Assembly: GCA_029852775.1 (NCBI GenBank) | Contig: LEKJ01000051.1 | Location: 1 to 48,699, forward strand | Length of the DNA: 48,699 bases | Direction of reading: 5' to 3' | DNA from: Pasteurellaceae bacterium LFhippo2 | GTDB lineage: Bacteria > Pseudomonadota > Gammaproteobacteria > Enterobacterales > Pasteurellaceae | Shown: positions 17,264 to 25,640 of the stretch, piece by piece | Numbering within the stretch: the stretch's first letter is position 1 | Layout: each line of letters opens with the position of its first letter | Made by a program: the position numbers and the translations under genes | Notes under the pieces: generated by a model | Seen by the model: the letters and a program-made list of their open reading frames with translations, nothing else | Database searches by the model: none | Told to the model about the DNA's origin: nothing

Positions 17264-17394
17264 AATAATCAAATTCAATCTTTTTTAATCTTTAATAATT
17301 GATATTATTCACTCGCTGAATTTGCTTTATGCAAACAAATTAATTCAACGCAGTTTGTTGAACCATCTTTCAAAGTTATATAAGAGGTACTCTT

Positions 17395-19182
17395 ATGGAA
17401 TTTCTAACAGATATTCTCGTCTTTATACGAGATCAAGTATTAAATAAAGCACCGTTCTTGCTCGGTATCGTGGCTTGTATCGGTTATATCCTCCTTAAAA
17501 AAGACACCACAACTATTATTAAAGGTACGGTAAAAACGATTGTTGGTTTTATGATCGTACAAGCAGGTTCTGGTTTCTTAGTTACCAACTTTAAACCGGT
17601 GATCGAAGGTTTATCTAAATATCACAACTTAACTGGTGCGGTTATCGACCCATACACAAGTATGCAGGCAACAATCCAAACAATGGCGGATAACTATGCT
17701 TGGGTAGGCTATGCGGTAATTGGCGCACTATTCTTAAACGTTCTCTTAGTAGTATTCAGACGTTTCACCGGCGTGCGTACCATTATGTTAACTGGTCATA
17801 TTATGTTCCAACAAGCTGGCCTTGTTGCGGTGTTCTATATGATCATCGGCGCATCAATGTGGGAAACAATCATTTATACATCTGTGTTAATGGCGCTTTA
17901 CTGGGGTATCTCATCTAACATTATGTATAAACCAACTCAAGCGGTTACAGGCGGCGCGGGTTTCTCTATCGGTCACCAACAACAAATCGCGTCTTGGATT
18001 GCTGTAAAACTTGCCCCAAAACTTGGTAAAAAAGAAGATTCTGTAGATCATATGAACTTACCAAAATGGTTACATATCTTCCACGATAGTATCTCAGCAA
18101 CAGCAATCGTAATGACTGTATTCTTCGGTATTATCTTAATGTCATTCGGTTTAGATAACCTTCAACAAATGGCAGGCAAAACCAACTGGTTTATGTACAT
18201 CTTAGAGATGGGTCTAAAATTCGCAGTAGCGATTCAAATCATCGTAACTGGCGTACGTATGTTCGTTGCGGAATTATCTGAGGCATTCAAAGGTATCTCT
18301 GAGCGCGTAATTCCGAACTCTGTATTAGCAATCGACTGTGCGGCAATCTACGCATTCTCACCAAACGCAATGGTATTCGGTTTTATGTGGGGTGCTATTG
18401 GTCAATTCGTGGCAGTAGGTATCTTATTAGGCTTTAGCTCACCAATCTTAATTATCCCAGGCTTTATCCCAATGTTCTTCTCAAATGCAACAATCGGTGT
18501 ATTTGCGAACCAATTCGGTGGCTGGAAAGCTGTGATGAAAATCTGTTTCGTAATGGGTATCATCGAAGTATTAGGTTCAGCTTGGGTAATCCAAATGCTA
18601 GCGAGCCAAGGTACTGTATTCAACGGCTGGATGGGTATGGCTGACTGGGCATTATTCTTCCCACCAATCTTACAAGGTATCATCAGCGTGCCTGGTTTCT
18701 TCTTCGTCATCGTAGCGCTTGCAATGGTATATATGTTCTTCGCGTCACGCCAATTACGTGCTGAAGAAGCAGAAGCAGCAGCGAAAGGTTTAACTTTAGA
18801 ACAATTAGATGGCTATGGCTTAGATGAAGTAGCAACTAAAGAAGAAGTAAAAGTTGAAACGGCACCTGTAGCAAATGGTGATGTAGCACCAGTACGTATC
18901 CTTGCGGTATGTGGTTCAGGTCAAGGTTCATCAATGATGATGAAAATGAAAATTAAAGGTTACTTAGATAAACGCGGTATTCCAAATGTCATGGACTCTT
19001 GCGCAGTAACGGATTACAAAGGCAAATTAAATGAAATCGATATTATCGTATCATCTCAGCATTTAGCTAGCGAAATCGAAGTACCTGAAGGTAAAGCATT
19101 CTTAGGCGTGAAAAATATGTTAAACCCTAACTCATTCGGTAATGAATTAGTGGATTTAATTAACAAACATAACGCTAAGTAA
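17395..19182 (+). CDS. ulaA: Ascorbate PTS permease, fused EIIC-EIIB (UlaA-UlaB)
   Basis: Transports L-ascorbate with phosphorylation to L-ascorbate 6-phosphate. A 595-residue fusion: residues 1 to about 455 are the polytopic SgaT/UlaA EIIC domain ([31 protein letters not shown]), then a 45-residue acidic, Ala-rich linker, then a full UlaB-like EIIB domain from about residue 500 with phospho-acceptor Cys506 in [12 protein letters not shown]. In E. coli these are separate genes ulaA and ulaB. The reading frame is unbroken and the linker is low-complexity, so this is a real fusion and not a frameshift artefact. It is the first gene of the rightward ula unit. Confidence 0.95.
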   Translation: MEFLTDILVFIRDQVLNKAPFLLGIVACIGYILLKKDTTTIIKGTVKTIVGFMIVQAGSGFLVTNFKPVIEGLSKYHNLTGAVIDPYTSMQATIQTMADNYAWVGYAVIGALFLNVLLVVFRRFTGVRTIMLTGHIMFQQAGLVAVFYMIIGASMWETIIYTSVLMALYWGISSNIMYKPTQAVTGGAGFSIGHQQQIASWIAVKLAPKLGKKEDSVDHMNLPKWLHIFHDSISATAIVMTVFFGIILMSFGLDNLQQMAGKTNWFMYILEMGLKFAVAIQIIVTGVRMFVAELSEAFKGISERVIPNSVLAIDCAAIYAFSPNAMVFGFMWGAIGQFVAVGILLGFSSPILIIPGFIPMFFSNATIGVFANQFGGWKAVMKICFVMGIIEVLGSAWVIQMLASQGTVFNGWMGMADWALFFPPILQGIISVPGFFFVIVALAMVYMFFASRQLRAEEAEAAAKGLTLEQLDGYGLDEVATKEEVKVETAPVANGDVAPVRILAVCGSGQGSSMMMKMKIKGYLDKRGIPNVMDSCAVTDYKGKLNEIDIIVSSQHLASEIEVPEGKAFLGVKNMLNPNSFGNELVDLINKHNAK

Positions 19183-19192
19183 TAAAATCAAT

Positions 19193-19289
19193 GCCTAGCA
19201 CGAGCCGTGCTAGGCTACTTATCTGAGTCGCTTTGCGACTCTCGAGCAACAACGTTGCTCAGCTAAGTAACTCCATACGGCTCCTATGG
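19193..19289 (+). repeat. Array of four hairpins between ulaA and ulaC
   Basis: Four palindromes in 97 bases: CCTAGCACG/CGTGCTAGG (19194-19214), GAGTCGC/GCGACTC (19225-19241), GAGCAAC/GTTGCTC (19244-19260) and CCATA/TATGG (19273-19289). TACTTA (19216-19221) can pair with TAAGTA (19264-19269), enclosing the middle two like a cloverleaf. The first two hairpins and the spacer AGATAAGTA recur inverted at 35236-35282, so part of this is a dispersed element. No T-run follows. Confidence 0.75.
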
Positions 19290-19312
19290 GGCATTTCTAA
19301 AGGAAGTAATTT

Positions 19313-19780
19313 ATGAATTTAAAACAATCACTTATCGACAACAATTCAGTTAAATTAAATCAAAGTGCAAGCACTTGGCAGGAAGCAATTAAATTAGCCA
19401 TTGATCCATTAATTCAATCAGGCGCTGTTGAACCACGTTATTACGACCGAATTATTCAATGTGTGACCGAAATGGGCCCTTATATTATTTTGGCGCCAGG
19501 TTTAGCAATGCCACACGCACGCCCAGAAGACGGCGTTAAGAAAACCGCATTCGCATTAATTACTTTAAAAGAGCCGATTTATTTTGATGGCGAAGATGAT
19601 CCTGTAGATGTGTTATTTGCTTTAGCAGGTAGCGATTCAGACCAACATATGCAAGGTTTAATGGAGATTACTCAAACTTTAGATGACCCTGACAGCGAAA
19701 CAGGCGTTGACCTTGATAAAATCCGCCGTTGCCAAACTGCAGAAGATGTTTATGCAGTGATTGATGCAGCGCTTAATTAA
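19313..19780 (+). CDS. ulaC: Ascorbate PTS component EIIA (UlaC)
   Basis: A 155-residue EIIA domain of the mannitol/fructose type that passes phosphate from HPr to the EIIB part of UlaAB. The phospho-acceptor His is in the conserved GLAMPHARPEDGV. An AAGGAAGT ribosome binding site precedes the ATG. It follows ulaAB after a 130-base gap filled with hairpins, and ulaD follows after a GTAG repeat pair, so levels of the three proteins may differ. Confidence 0.95.
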   Translation: MNLKQSLIDNNSVKLNQSASTWQEAIKLAIDPLIQSGAVEPRYYDRIIQCVTEMGPYIILAPGLAMPHARPEDGVKKTAFALITLKEPIYFDGEDDPVDVLFALAGSDSDQHMQGLMEITQTLDDPDSETGVDLDKIRRCQTAEDVYAVIDAALN

Positions 19781-19793
19781 TTCTTATCTCTAT

Positions 19794-19841
19794 GTAGGGG
19801 CGTGTTGCACACGCCCGCGGGCGTACGCAGTACGCCCCTAC
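19794..19841. repeat. 48-bp inverted GTAG-hairpin pair (family A), copy 2
   Basis: Base-for-base identical to 11643-11690. Here it lies inside an apparent operon, between ulaC and ulaD, where it would form strong hairpins in the mRNA. Confidence 0.85.
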
Positions 19842-19880
19842 AATATCTATGAATTCTCAAAAATCTAAAAGGAAAATAAT

Positions 19881-20561
19881 ATGTCCAAACCATTACTTCA
19901 AATCGCCCTTGACTCATTAAGCCTTGAAAAAGCCGTAGCAGATGCAAAACAAGCCGAAAGCGTTGTTGAGATCATTGAATGCGGTACTATTCTTGCGTGT
20001 GCAGAAGGTATGAAAGCCGTTTCAACTTTACGTGCACTACATCCAAACCACATTATCGTATGCGATTTAAAAACCACTGACGGTGGCGCAATTCTTGCAA
20101 AAATGGCATTTGAAGCAGGTGCTGACTGGCTAACAGTTTCAGCAGCAGCACACCCAGCAACCAAAGCGGCGTGTAAAAAAGTGGCTGATGACTTCAACGC
20201 AGCACACCCAGAATTAAAAGTGAAAAAAGAGATCCAAATCGAAATCTACGGTAACTGGACAGTAGAAAAAGATGCAAAAGAGTGGGTTGAATTAGGTGTT
20301 AAACAAGCAATTTACCACCGTTCACGTGATGCGGAATTAGCGGGCAAAGGCTGGACTGCGGAAGATGTGGAATTAATGAAGCAGCTTTCAGCATTAGGCT
20401 TAGAGCTTTCAATCACTGGCGGTATCGTACCTGAAGAAATCCACCTATTTAAAGAGATCAAAAATGCCAAAGCCTTTATCGCAGGCCGTGCATTAGTAGG
20501 TGAAAAAGGCAAAGCAACTGCTGAAGCAATCCGTGCGGAAATTGATAAATATTGGAGCTAA
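19881..20561 (+). CDS. ulaD: 3-keto-L-gulonate-6-phosphate decarboxylase UlaD
   Basis: Decarboxylates 3-keto-L-gulonate 6-phosphate to L-xylulose 5-phosphate. The 226-residue protein belongs to the OMP decarboxylase suprafamily: VCDLKTTDGGAILAKMAFEAG has the D-x-K-x-x-D active-site motif and Mg ligand, and EIQIEIYGNWT and TGGIVPEEI form the phosphate-binding loops. SgbH is a near-identical paralogue in E. coli; only one copy is in this region. It has an AAAAGGAAAA ribosome binding site. Confidence 0.95.
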   Translation: MSKPLLQIALDSLSLEKAVADAKQAESVVEIIECGTILACAEGMKAVSTLRALHPNHIIVCDLKTTDGGAILAKMAFEAGADWLTVSAAAHPATKAACKKVADDFNAAHPELKVKKEIQIEIYGNWTVEKDAKEWVELGVKQAIYHRSRDAELAGKGWTAEDVELMKQLSALGLELSITGGIVPEEIHLFKEIKNAKAFIAGRALVGEKGKATAEAIRAEIDKYWS

Positions 20562-20569
20562 TCCTTTTT

Positions 20570-20617
20570 GCAAGCGGCCAGATTTGTAAGAAACTTTGCA
20601 AATTTGACCGCTTATAA
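20570..20617. terminator. Inverted canonical uptake-core terminator after ulaD
   Basis: GCAAGCGGCC and GACCGCTTAT, each with A/T-rich tails containing TTTGCAAAT, face each other eight or so bases after the ulaD stop. The cores are slightly degenerate but of the canonical G-type. Confidence 0.55.
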
Positions 20618-20625
20618 ATTGATGA

Positions 20626-21249
20626 CTATTTAGATAAATAAGCTTGAATAGCTGCTTTTTGGCTATTTAAGCTTTTTCTATTTCCAAAGAAACATTCAAC
20701 GGAATTTGTTAATTTTTCTACATTAATAGGAATAAAGGCTGAACCGTGAGAATCATCCAAACCATCTTTATTATTTAGAATAATATTGTTAAAACAATCA
20801 ACTTTATTTTTCTCTAAGTATTTGATTAATTTATCTTTACTAATAATAAGGATATTATCAGGTTCATTATGCATTTCCTTAAAATTATAAAATAAGATAA
20901 TTAAAGCATCTAAATAACCTGCTTTGAAAACTTTTCCTGTTTTAGATACCGTACAGTTAAATTTTTTCTGAAAATTCTGTGTAAAGCTTAGGCTATTATC
21001 ATATTGGTAGCTTTTATTTTTAGGTGTATTTCTGGGAAAAAATGCTGATATGGTATCTAATCTATAATCTCCATATTGGGCAAAATTTTTAGAAAACTGG
21101 GCATCTATTTTTAGCCCTGATGTGGTTTTAATGTCTACAGCTGTAATCTCTTGTTGATTATTACGCTCACACTCAATGCCGAGTTCTTTCAATATATTGA
21201 CTGATAAGTCTTCAATATAGTTAGTCGGCTTAGAATAGTAATTTGACAT
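20626..21249 (-). CDS. Unrecognised 207-residue protein
   Basis: I do not recognise a family. The protein is soluble, without signal peptide, rich in Asn, Lys and Ile, and its DNA is more A/T-rich than the flanking ulaD and yiaK. A strong ribosome binding site (AAAGGAGGGC) precedes the ATG, so it looks expressed. It has blocks such as TSGLKIDAQFSKNFAQYG followed by DYRLDTISAFF, which in outline could suit a nuclease-like fold, but no catalytic motif is clear enough to claim. It sits on the opposite strand between ulaD and yiaJ, breaking the sugar-acid gene set, and is probably acquired. Confidence 0.7.
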   Translation of the reverse strand: MSNYYSKPTNYIEDLSVNILKELGIECERNNQQEITAVDIKTTSGLKIDAQFSKNFAQYGDYRLDTISAFFPRNTPKNKSYQYDNSLSFTQNFQKKFNCTVSKTGKVFKAGYLDALIILFYNFKEMHNEPDNILIISKDKLIKYLEKNKVDCFNNIILNNKDGLDDSHGSAFIPINVEKLTNSVECFFGNRKSLNSQKAAIQAYLSK

Positions 21250-21287
21250 ACTAGCCCTCCTTTTAAATATATTTTAGTTATATTTGT

Positions 21288-22073
21288 TTAGTTGTTATTC
21301 CAACCTAACTCTTTAGATATAGCCGAGCTAACTTGGCGGATTTCATCTAAAACAGTTTTAATCCCTAGTTGTTCTAGTTTATATGTTGAGACCGATACAG
21401 ATACCGCGTATTTCACAGTTCCACTCATATTAAAAATAGGGCATGCGATGCAAACAACACCTAATTCATTTTCTTCTCTATCCATTGCAAATTGATCTTG
21501 GCGAATTTGAGTAAGTTCTTGTTGCATCATTTCGATATTTGTAATGGTATTACAAGTTAATTGTTTAATAATTTCTTGATGAGACAGCCAATAATCTGTT
21601 AAATAATTTTCTTGTCTTTCATAGGCTAGGAATAATTTTCCCATTGCAGAGCAGTATAATTGGAGATGTTGCCCTATATAGGCTCTTGTTCTCATCATGC
21701 CTGTTGTAGGTTCTAATTTATAAATCATTATGCCGTGATCATCTTCTCGTTTAGAAAAATTAACAGTCTCTCCTAAGGTAAGGTTAAGACGCTCTAAATA
21801 GGGTGCTGCTATATTAATAATGTTCATTGATGCTAGGGTTTTCTGCCCTAAACTTAAACATTTTGTGGTAAGTCTATAGCTTCCGATTGTATTTGCAGGC
21901 TGAACATATCCTTCGCTATGCAGCCCTTGTAACAAACGGTGCGCGGTGCTTTTATTTAATCCTGAAATTTCCGCTAATTTTGCTAACGGACAGCCATTGG
22001 GGAAATTACTCAAAATTTCTAATAGCCGTAATCCTCGAATCAAACTTTGGTTACCACTCGCTTTTTCTTCCAT
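21288..22073 (-). CDS. yiaJ: IclR-family repressor of the yia operon (YiaJ/PlaR)
   Basis: A 261-residue IclR-type regulator: N-terminal winged HTH (RGLRLLEILSNFPNGCPLAKLAEISGLNKSTAHRLLQ, given here by its parts LAEISGLNKSTAHRLLQGL, about 25-60) and a C-terminal effector-binding domain (YIGQHLQLYCSAMGKLF, ENELGVVCIACPIF). The ATG at 22073 is chosen because AAGGAGAAAT is just upstream; the longer frame to 22121 enters the control region. Divergent from yiaK, which is the standard arrangement for YiaJ in E. coli and related bacteria. Confidence 0.9.
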   Translation of the reverse strand: MEEKASGNQSLIRGLRLLEILSNFPNGCPLAKLAEISGLNKSTAHRLLQGLHSEGYVQPANTIGSYRLTTKCLSLGQKTLASMNIINIAAPYLERLNLTLGETVNFSKREDDHGIMIYKLEPTTGMMRTRAYIGQHLQLYCSAMGKLFLAYERQENYLTDYWLSHQEIIKQLTCNTITNIEMMQQELTQIRQDQFAMDREENELGVVCIACPIFNMSGTVKYAVSVSVSTYKLEQLGIKTVLDEIRQVSSAISKELGWNNN

Positions 22074-22100
22074 ATTATTTCTCCTTATAAAAACTAGGTG

Positions 22101-22115
22101 TTTCATAATATGAAA
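22101..22115. promoter_or_regulatory. Candidate YiaJ operator
   Basis: TTTCATAATATGAAA is a near-perfect 15-base inverted repeat next to the yiaJ start. Further TGAAAC half-sites occur at about 22236, 22256 and 22279 before yiaK. IclR-type regulators often bind such TGAAA palindromes; binding is inferred. Confidence 0.5.
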
Positions 22116-22131
22116 TTCCATTTTACAAAAA

Positions 22132-22147
22132 TGAGATCTGGCTCACA
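22132..22147. promoter_or_regulatory. CRP-like site in the yiaJ-yiaK gap
   Basis: TGAGATCTGGCTCACA matches nine of ten consensus half-site bases. It lies between the divergent genes, so both ula and yia units carry CRP-like sites. Confidence 0.6.
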
Positions 22148-22308
22148 AATCTAGAAATTTACAAATAACATATTGATTAATATAACATTTTATTTTTTAG
22201 CTTTGATTGACTTTACATAGCGACAAGCGTAATTTATGAAACATAGTTTTACTATTTGAAACGATTAAATTTACAACAAATTTGAAACCATAATTAATGA
22301 GGTATCCA

Positions 22309-23307
22309 ATGAGAGTTTCTTACGATGAATTAAAAGCTGAATTTAAACGAGTGCTACTTTCTCGTAACGTACGTGAAGAGATCGCAGAAGAGTGTGCAAC
22401 TATGTTTGCCAACACAACGCAAGAAGGCGTTTATTCTCACGGCGTAAATCGCTTCCCACGTTTTATTCAGCAACTTGAAAAAGGCGATGTGATTCCAGAA
22501 GCAGAACCAACTAAAGTTCTCTCATTAGGCGCTATTGAGCAGTGGGACGCTCATCAAGCAATAGGTAACTTAACCGCGAAAAAAATGATGGATCGCGCAA
22601 TGGAAATTGCAGATCAATTTGGTATCGGTGTTGTGGCTCTTAAAAATGCAAACCACTGGATGCGTGGCGGTGGCTACGGTTGGCAAGCGGCAGAAAAAGG
22701 TTATATCGGTATCTGCTGGACTAACGCTCTTGCGGTTATGCCACCTTGGGGAGCAAAAGAGTGCCGTATCGGAACTAACCCATTAATTATCGCTGTACCA
22801 AGTAACCCAATCACAATGGTGGATATGTCTTGCTCAATGTACTCTTACGGTATGTTAGAAGTTCATCGCTTAGCGGGTCGAGAAACCTTTGTTGACGCAG
22901 GCTTTGATGATGAAGGTAACTTAACTCGTGATCCAGGCACTGTTGAGAAAAACCGCCGTTTATTACCAGCTGGTTTCTGGAAAGGTTCTGGCTTATCAAT
23001 CGTGTTAGATATGATCGCAACCCTTCTTTCTAATGGCTTATCAACCGCTGCGGTAACTGAAGATAAAGATGATGAATATTGCGTATCACAAGTCTTTATT
23101 GCAATTGAGGTTGACCGCTTAATTGATGGCAAAACCAAAGACGAAAAACTTGAGCGCATTATGGAGTATGTAAGAACTGCAGAGCGTTCTGATCCTGATG
23201 TTGCAGTACGTTTACCAGGTCACGAATTTACAACTATCCTTGCAGATAACAAAGCAAACGGTATTCCAGTTGATGAAACCGTTTGGGCGAAATTGAAATC
23301 GTTATAG
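22309..23307 (+). CDS. dlgD: 2,3-diketo-L-gulonate reductase
   Basis: Also called YiaK. NADH-dependent reduction of 2,3-diketo-L-gulonate to 3-keto-L-gulonate. The 332-residue protein (same as E. coli) belongs to the malate/lactate dehydrogenase-like LDH2 family, with the active-site His in [13 protein letters not shown] and the NAD-binding [15 protein letters not shown] and [11 protein letters not shown] regions. The ATG at 22309 follows ATGAGG, which provides the ribosome binding site; the frame-internal ATG at 22297 is the alternative. First gene of the yia operon. Confidence 0.95.
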   Translation: MRVSYDELKAEFKRVLLSRNVREEIAEECATMFANTTQEGVYSHGVNRFPRFIQQLEKGDVIPEAEPTKVLSLGAIEQWDAHQAIGNLTAKKMMDRAMEIADQFGIGVVALKNANHWMRGGGYGWQAAEKGYIGICWTNALAVMPPWGAKECRIGTNPLIIAVPSNPITMVDMSCSMYSYGMLEVHRLAGRETFVDAGFDDEGNLTRDPGTVEKNRRLLPAGFWKGSGLSIVLDMIATLLSNGLSTAAVTEDKDDEYCVSQVFIAIEVDRLIDGKTKDEKLERIMEYVRTAERSDPDVAVRLPGHEFTTILADNKANGIPVDETVWAKLKSL

Positions 23308-23319
23308 AAATCTCCCCTA

Positions 23320-23342
23320 GTCTCTCTTTTTCCAAGAGAGAC
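23320..23342 (+). terminator. Hairpin between yiaK and yiaL
   Basis: Arms GTCTCTCTT / AAGAGAGAC. It lies within the operon, 12 bases after yiaK, and may protect the upstream mRNA end or set relative expression. Confidence 0.45.
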
Positions 23343-23361
23343 ACTGAATGAGGAACACATT

Positions 23362-23835
23362 ATGTATTTCGGACATATCAACAATATCAACCCAAACGAA
23401 TATCCAAAAGCGATTCAATTTGCGTTGGATTATTTAAAAAATACCGATTTCAATAAAGTCGAAGTCGGTCGCTATCAACTTAAAGGTGATTTAATCTATG
23501 TTCAAGTGTTGGACTTAGAAACCAAACCTAAAGCGGATATTCACCCAGAAGTTCATCGTAACTATTTAGATGTGCAGTATCTACATTCTGGTAAAGAAAA
23601 AATGGGCTTTGCTCACGACTGCGGTAACAATCAAATTGCTGTTGAATATGATCCAGTGCGTGATATTCAGCTCTATCAAGATGCAGAATATGAAGGTGAG
23701 CTAACAATGCAAGCGGGTAGTTTTGCGGTATTTTTTCCAGAAGATGTGCACCGCCCAGCTTGCGTTGATGGCGAAGTTTCTAAAATCCGTAAAGTGGTGG
23801 TAAAAATCGCCATCAGTGAATTGGAGGCAAAATGA
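23362..23835 (+). CDS. yiaL: YhcH/YjgK/YiaL family protein
   Basis: A 157-residue cupin-like beta-barrel protein of the DUF386 family (related to EbgC/NanQ), several of which act as sugar anomerases or mutarotases. Conserved features seen: DIHPEVHRNYLDVQYLHSGKE-type block with metal-binding His/Glu candidates (residues about 65-85) and FAVFFPEDVHRPA (about 130-142). Its substrate in this pathway is unknown. It overlaps yiaM by four bases, and the order yiaK-yiaL-yiaMNO equals that of E. coli. Confidence 0.9.
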   Translation: MYFGHINNINPNEYPKAIQFALDYLKNTDFNKVEVGRYQLKGDLIYVQVLDLETKPKADIHPEVHRNYLDVQYLHSGKEKMGFAHDCGNNQIAVEYDPVRDIQLYQDAEYEGELTMQAGSFAVFFPEDVHRPACVDGEVSKIRKVVVKIAISELEAK

Positions 23836-24314
23836 AATCATTAGTCAATTATGCAACCAAAGGGCTTGAAGCAATTGTCGTGCTGATTCTGACAGCAATG
23901 TCCCTACTCGTTTTTGTGAATGTGGTTTTACGTTATGGCTTTCATAGCAGTATCAACGTAACCGAAGAAGTTTCTCGCTATCTCTTTGTTTGGCTCACAT
24001 TCTTAGGTGCGATTTTAGCCTTTGGTGGCAACCAACATGTAAAAGTAACAATGTTAACCGACCGCTTAAGCCCAACCAAACGCGATATTCTTAGTATCGT
24101 AACCGATGGTTTAATGTTGTTCTGCTGTTACTTAATCATACAAGGCGGATGGATTCAGTTCCAATTAAATATCAATAACTTATCGCCAATTTCAGAAATT
24201 CCAACAGGTGTTACTTTCTTAGCTAGTGTGATTGCTGGTTGTGTGATTGGTATTCTGCTGTTAGTGCGTATTGTGGCAACCATTCGCACTGTGGCTAAAG
24301 GAGAAAGCAAATGA
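23832..24314 (+). CDS. yiaM: TRAP transporter small membrane subunit YiaM (DctQ type)
   Basis: A 160-residue protein with four transmembrane helices and the DctQ-family features VNVVLRYGFHSSINVTEEVSR and WLTFLGA. It partners YiaN and the binding protein YiaO in sodium-driven uptake. E. coli YiaO binds 2,3-diketo-L-gulonate, so that is the expected substrate. It overlaps yiaL and yiaN by four bases at each end (ATGA type). Confidence 0.94.
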   Translation: MKSLVNYATKGLEAIVVLILTAMSLLVFVNVVLRYGFHSSINVTEEVSRYLFVWLTFLGAILAFGGNQHVKVTMLTDRLSPTKRDILSIVTDGLMLFCCYLIIQGGWIQFQLNINNLSPISEIPTGVTFLASVIAGCVIGILLLVRIVATIRTVAKGESK

Positions 24315-25588
24315 CAGTCGTAATTTTCCTTTCCGTTTTATTAGGCGCAATTTTACTTGGCGTTCCTGTTGCCTTTGCACTACTACTTTGCGGTGTAGCA
24401 ATGATGTTACAGCTCGATCTATTCGATGCGCAAATCCTTGCTCAACAAATCGTAAGTGGTGCAGATAGCTTCTCTTTAATGGCTATCCCATTCTTCATCC
24501 TTGCGGGCGAAATTATGAATGAAGGTGGCTTATCTAAGCGTATTATTGACTTACCGATGAAATTGGTTGGACATAAACGTGGTGGCTTAGGATTTGTAGC
24601 AATTTTAGCGGCAATGATTATGGCAAGCCTTTCAGGTTCAGCAGTCGCAGATACTGCAGCAGTTGCCGCAATGTTGCTACCAATGATGAAAACCACTGGC
24701 TATCCTGTAGATCGTTCAGCTGGATTAATTGGTACCGCAGGGATTATTGCACCAATCATTCCGCCATCTATTCCATTCATTATTTTCGGTGTGGCAAGTG
24801 GCGTATCAATTACTAAGTTATTCTTAGCAGGTATTTTCCCTGGCATTATGATGGGTATCTGTTTAGCCGCACTTTGGTGGTGGCAGGCAAAACGCTTGGA
24901 TTTAATGACTTTCTCTAAAGCAACCAAAGAAGAACTTTGTATTTCATTCAAAAACAGTATCTGGGCATTAATGTTACCAGTCATCATCATCGGTGGTTTC
25001 CGCTCAGGTCTATTTACCCCAACGGAAGCAGGTGCTGTAGCAGCATTCTATGCATTAGTGGTATCACTCTTTGTTTATCGCGAATTGAAATTAAAAAATC
25101 TATACAAAGTGGTATTAGCTGCAGCTAAAACAACCGCTGTGGTTATGTTCTTAGTAGCAGCCGCAAACGTAACAGGTTGGTTAATTACTATCGCTGAATT
25201 ACCACAAATGATGACTGAGTTACTTGAACCATTAATCGATTCACCAACCACATTATTAATTGTGATTATGTTAGCGGTGTTCATTATCGGTATGGTAATG
25301 GACTTAACCCCAACAGTATTAATCTTAACTCCAGTATTAATGCCATTAGTGGAAGAAGCAGGTATCGACCCAGTTTATTTTGGGGTGTTATTTATCCTTA
25401 ACACATCAATCGGATTAATTACACCACCAGTGGGTAACGTACTTAATGTGATTACAGGCGTATCAAAATTACCATTTGACCAAGCTGCAAAAGGGATTTT
25501 CCCTTACTTAATGATGATGATTGCACTGCTCTTCGCATTTGTGTTCTTCCCACAATTAATTTTAACCCCACTTTCGTGGATGCAATAA
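24311..25588 (+). CDS. yiaN: TRAP transporter large membrane subunit YiaN (DctM type)
   Basis: A 425-residue polytopic membrane protein of the DctM family and the transport channel of the YiaMNO system. Recognisable blocks include AIPFFILAGEIMNEGGLSKR, ASLSGSAVADTAAVAAMLLP and GLITPPVGNVLNV. About twelve hydrophobic segments, typical length. It overlaps yiaM by four bases; a GC-rich hairpin separates it from yiaO. Confidence 0.96.
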   Translation: MTVVIFLSVLLGAILLGVPVAFALLLCGVAMMLQLDLFDAQILAQQIVSGADSFSLMAIPFFILAGEIMNEGGLSKRIIDLPMKLVGHKRGGLGFVAILAAMIMASLSGSAVADTAAVAAMLLPMMKTTGYPVDRSAGLIGTAGIIAPIIPPSIPFIIFGVASGVSITKLFLAGIFPGIMMGICLAALWWWQAKRLDLMTFSKATKEELCISFKNSIWALMLPVIIIGGFRSGLFTPTEAGAVAAFYALVVSLFVYRELKLKNLYKVVLAAAKTTAVVMFLVAAANVTGWLITIAELPQMMTELLEPLIDSPTTLLIVIMLAVFIIGMVMDLTPTVLILTPVLMPLVEEAGIDPVYFGVLFILNTSIGLITPPVGNVLNVITGVSKLPFDQAAKGIFPYLMMMIALLFAFVFFPQLILTPLSWMQ

Positions 25589-25596
25589 ATTAAATC

Positions 25597-25613
25597 GGGG
25601 CACTCGTTGCCCC
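25597..25613 (+). terminator. Hairpin between yiaN and yiaO
   Basis: GGGGCA and TGCCCC arms in the yiaN-yiaO gap, without a T-run. In transport operons such hairpins often stabilise the message for the abundant binding protein; that role is inferred. Confidence 0.45.
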
Positions 25614-25640
25614 AACCATTAAATCCCAAAGGAGCTTACA

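Larger units (their letters stand above)
17015..17394. promoter_or_regulatory. Shared ulaG / ulaA control region
   Basis: About 380 bases with no gene, very A/T-rich. It holds two CRP-like sites (17103-17118 and 17248-17263), three phased decamers near ulaG (17041-17071), copies of AATAATCAAA flanking the right CRP site (17232-17241 and 17264-17273), and a TATTAT at 17303-17308 as likely -10 for ulaA. The layout parallels the E. coli ulaG-ulaA region, where UlaR represses both directions and CRP activates. Confidence 0.7.

Noticed and set aside
17395-19182. Possible frameshift joining ulaA and ulaB
   Set aside because: The frame is continuous with a well-formed 45-residue linker and conserved residues on both sides, so the fusion is real.
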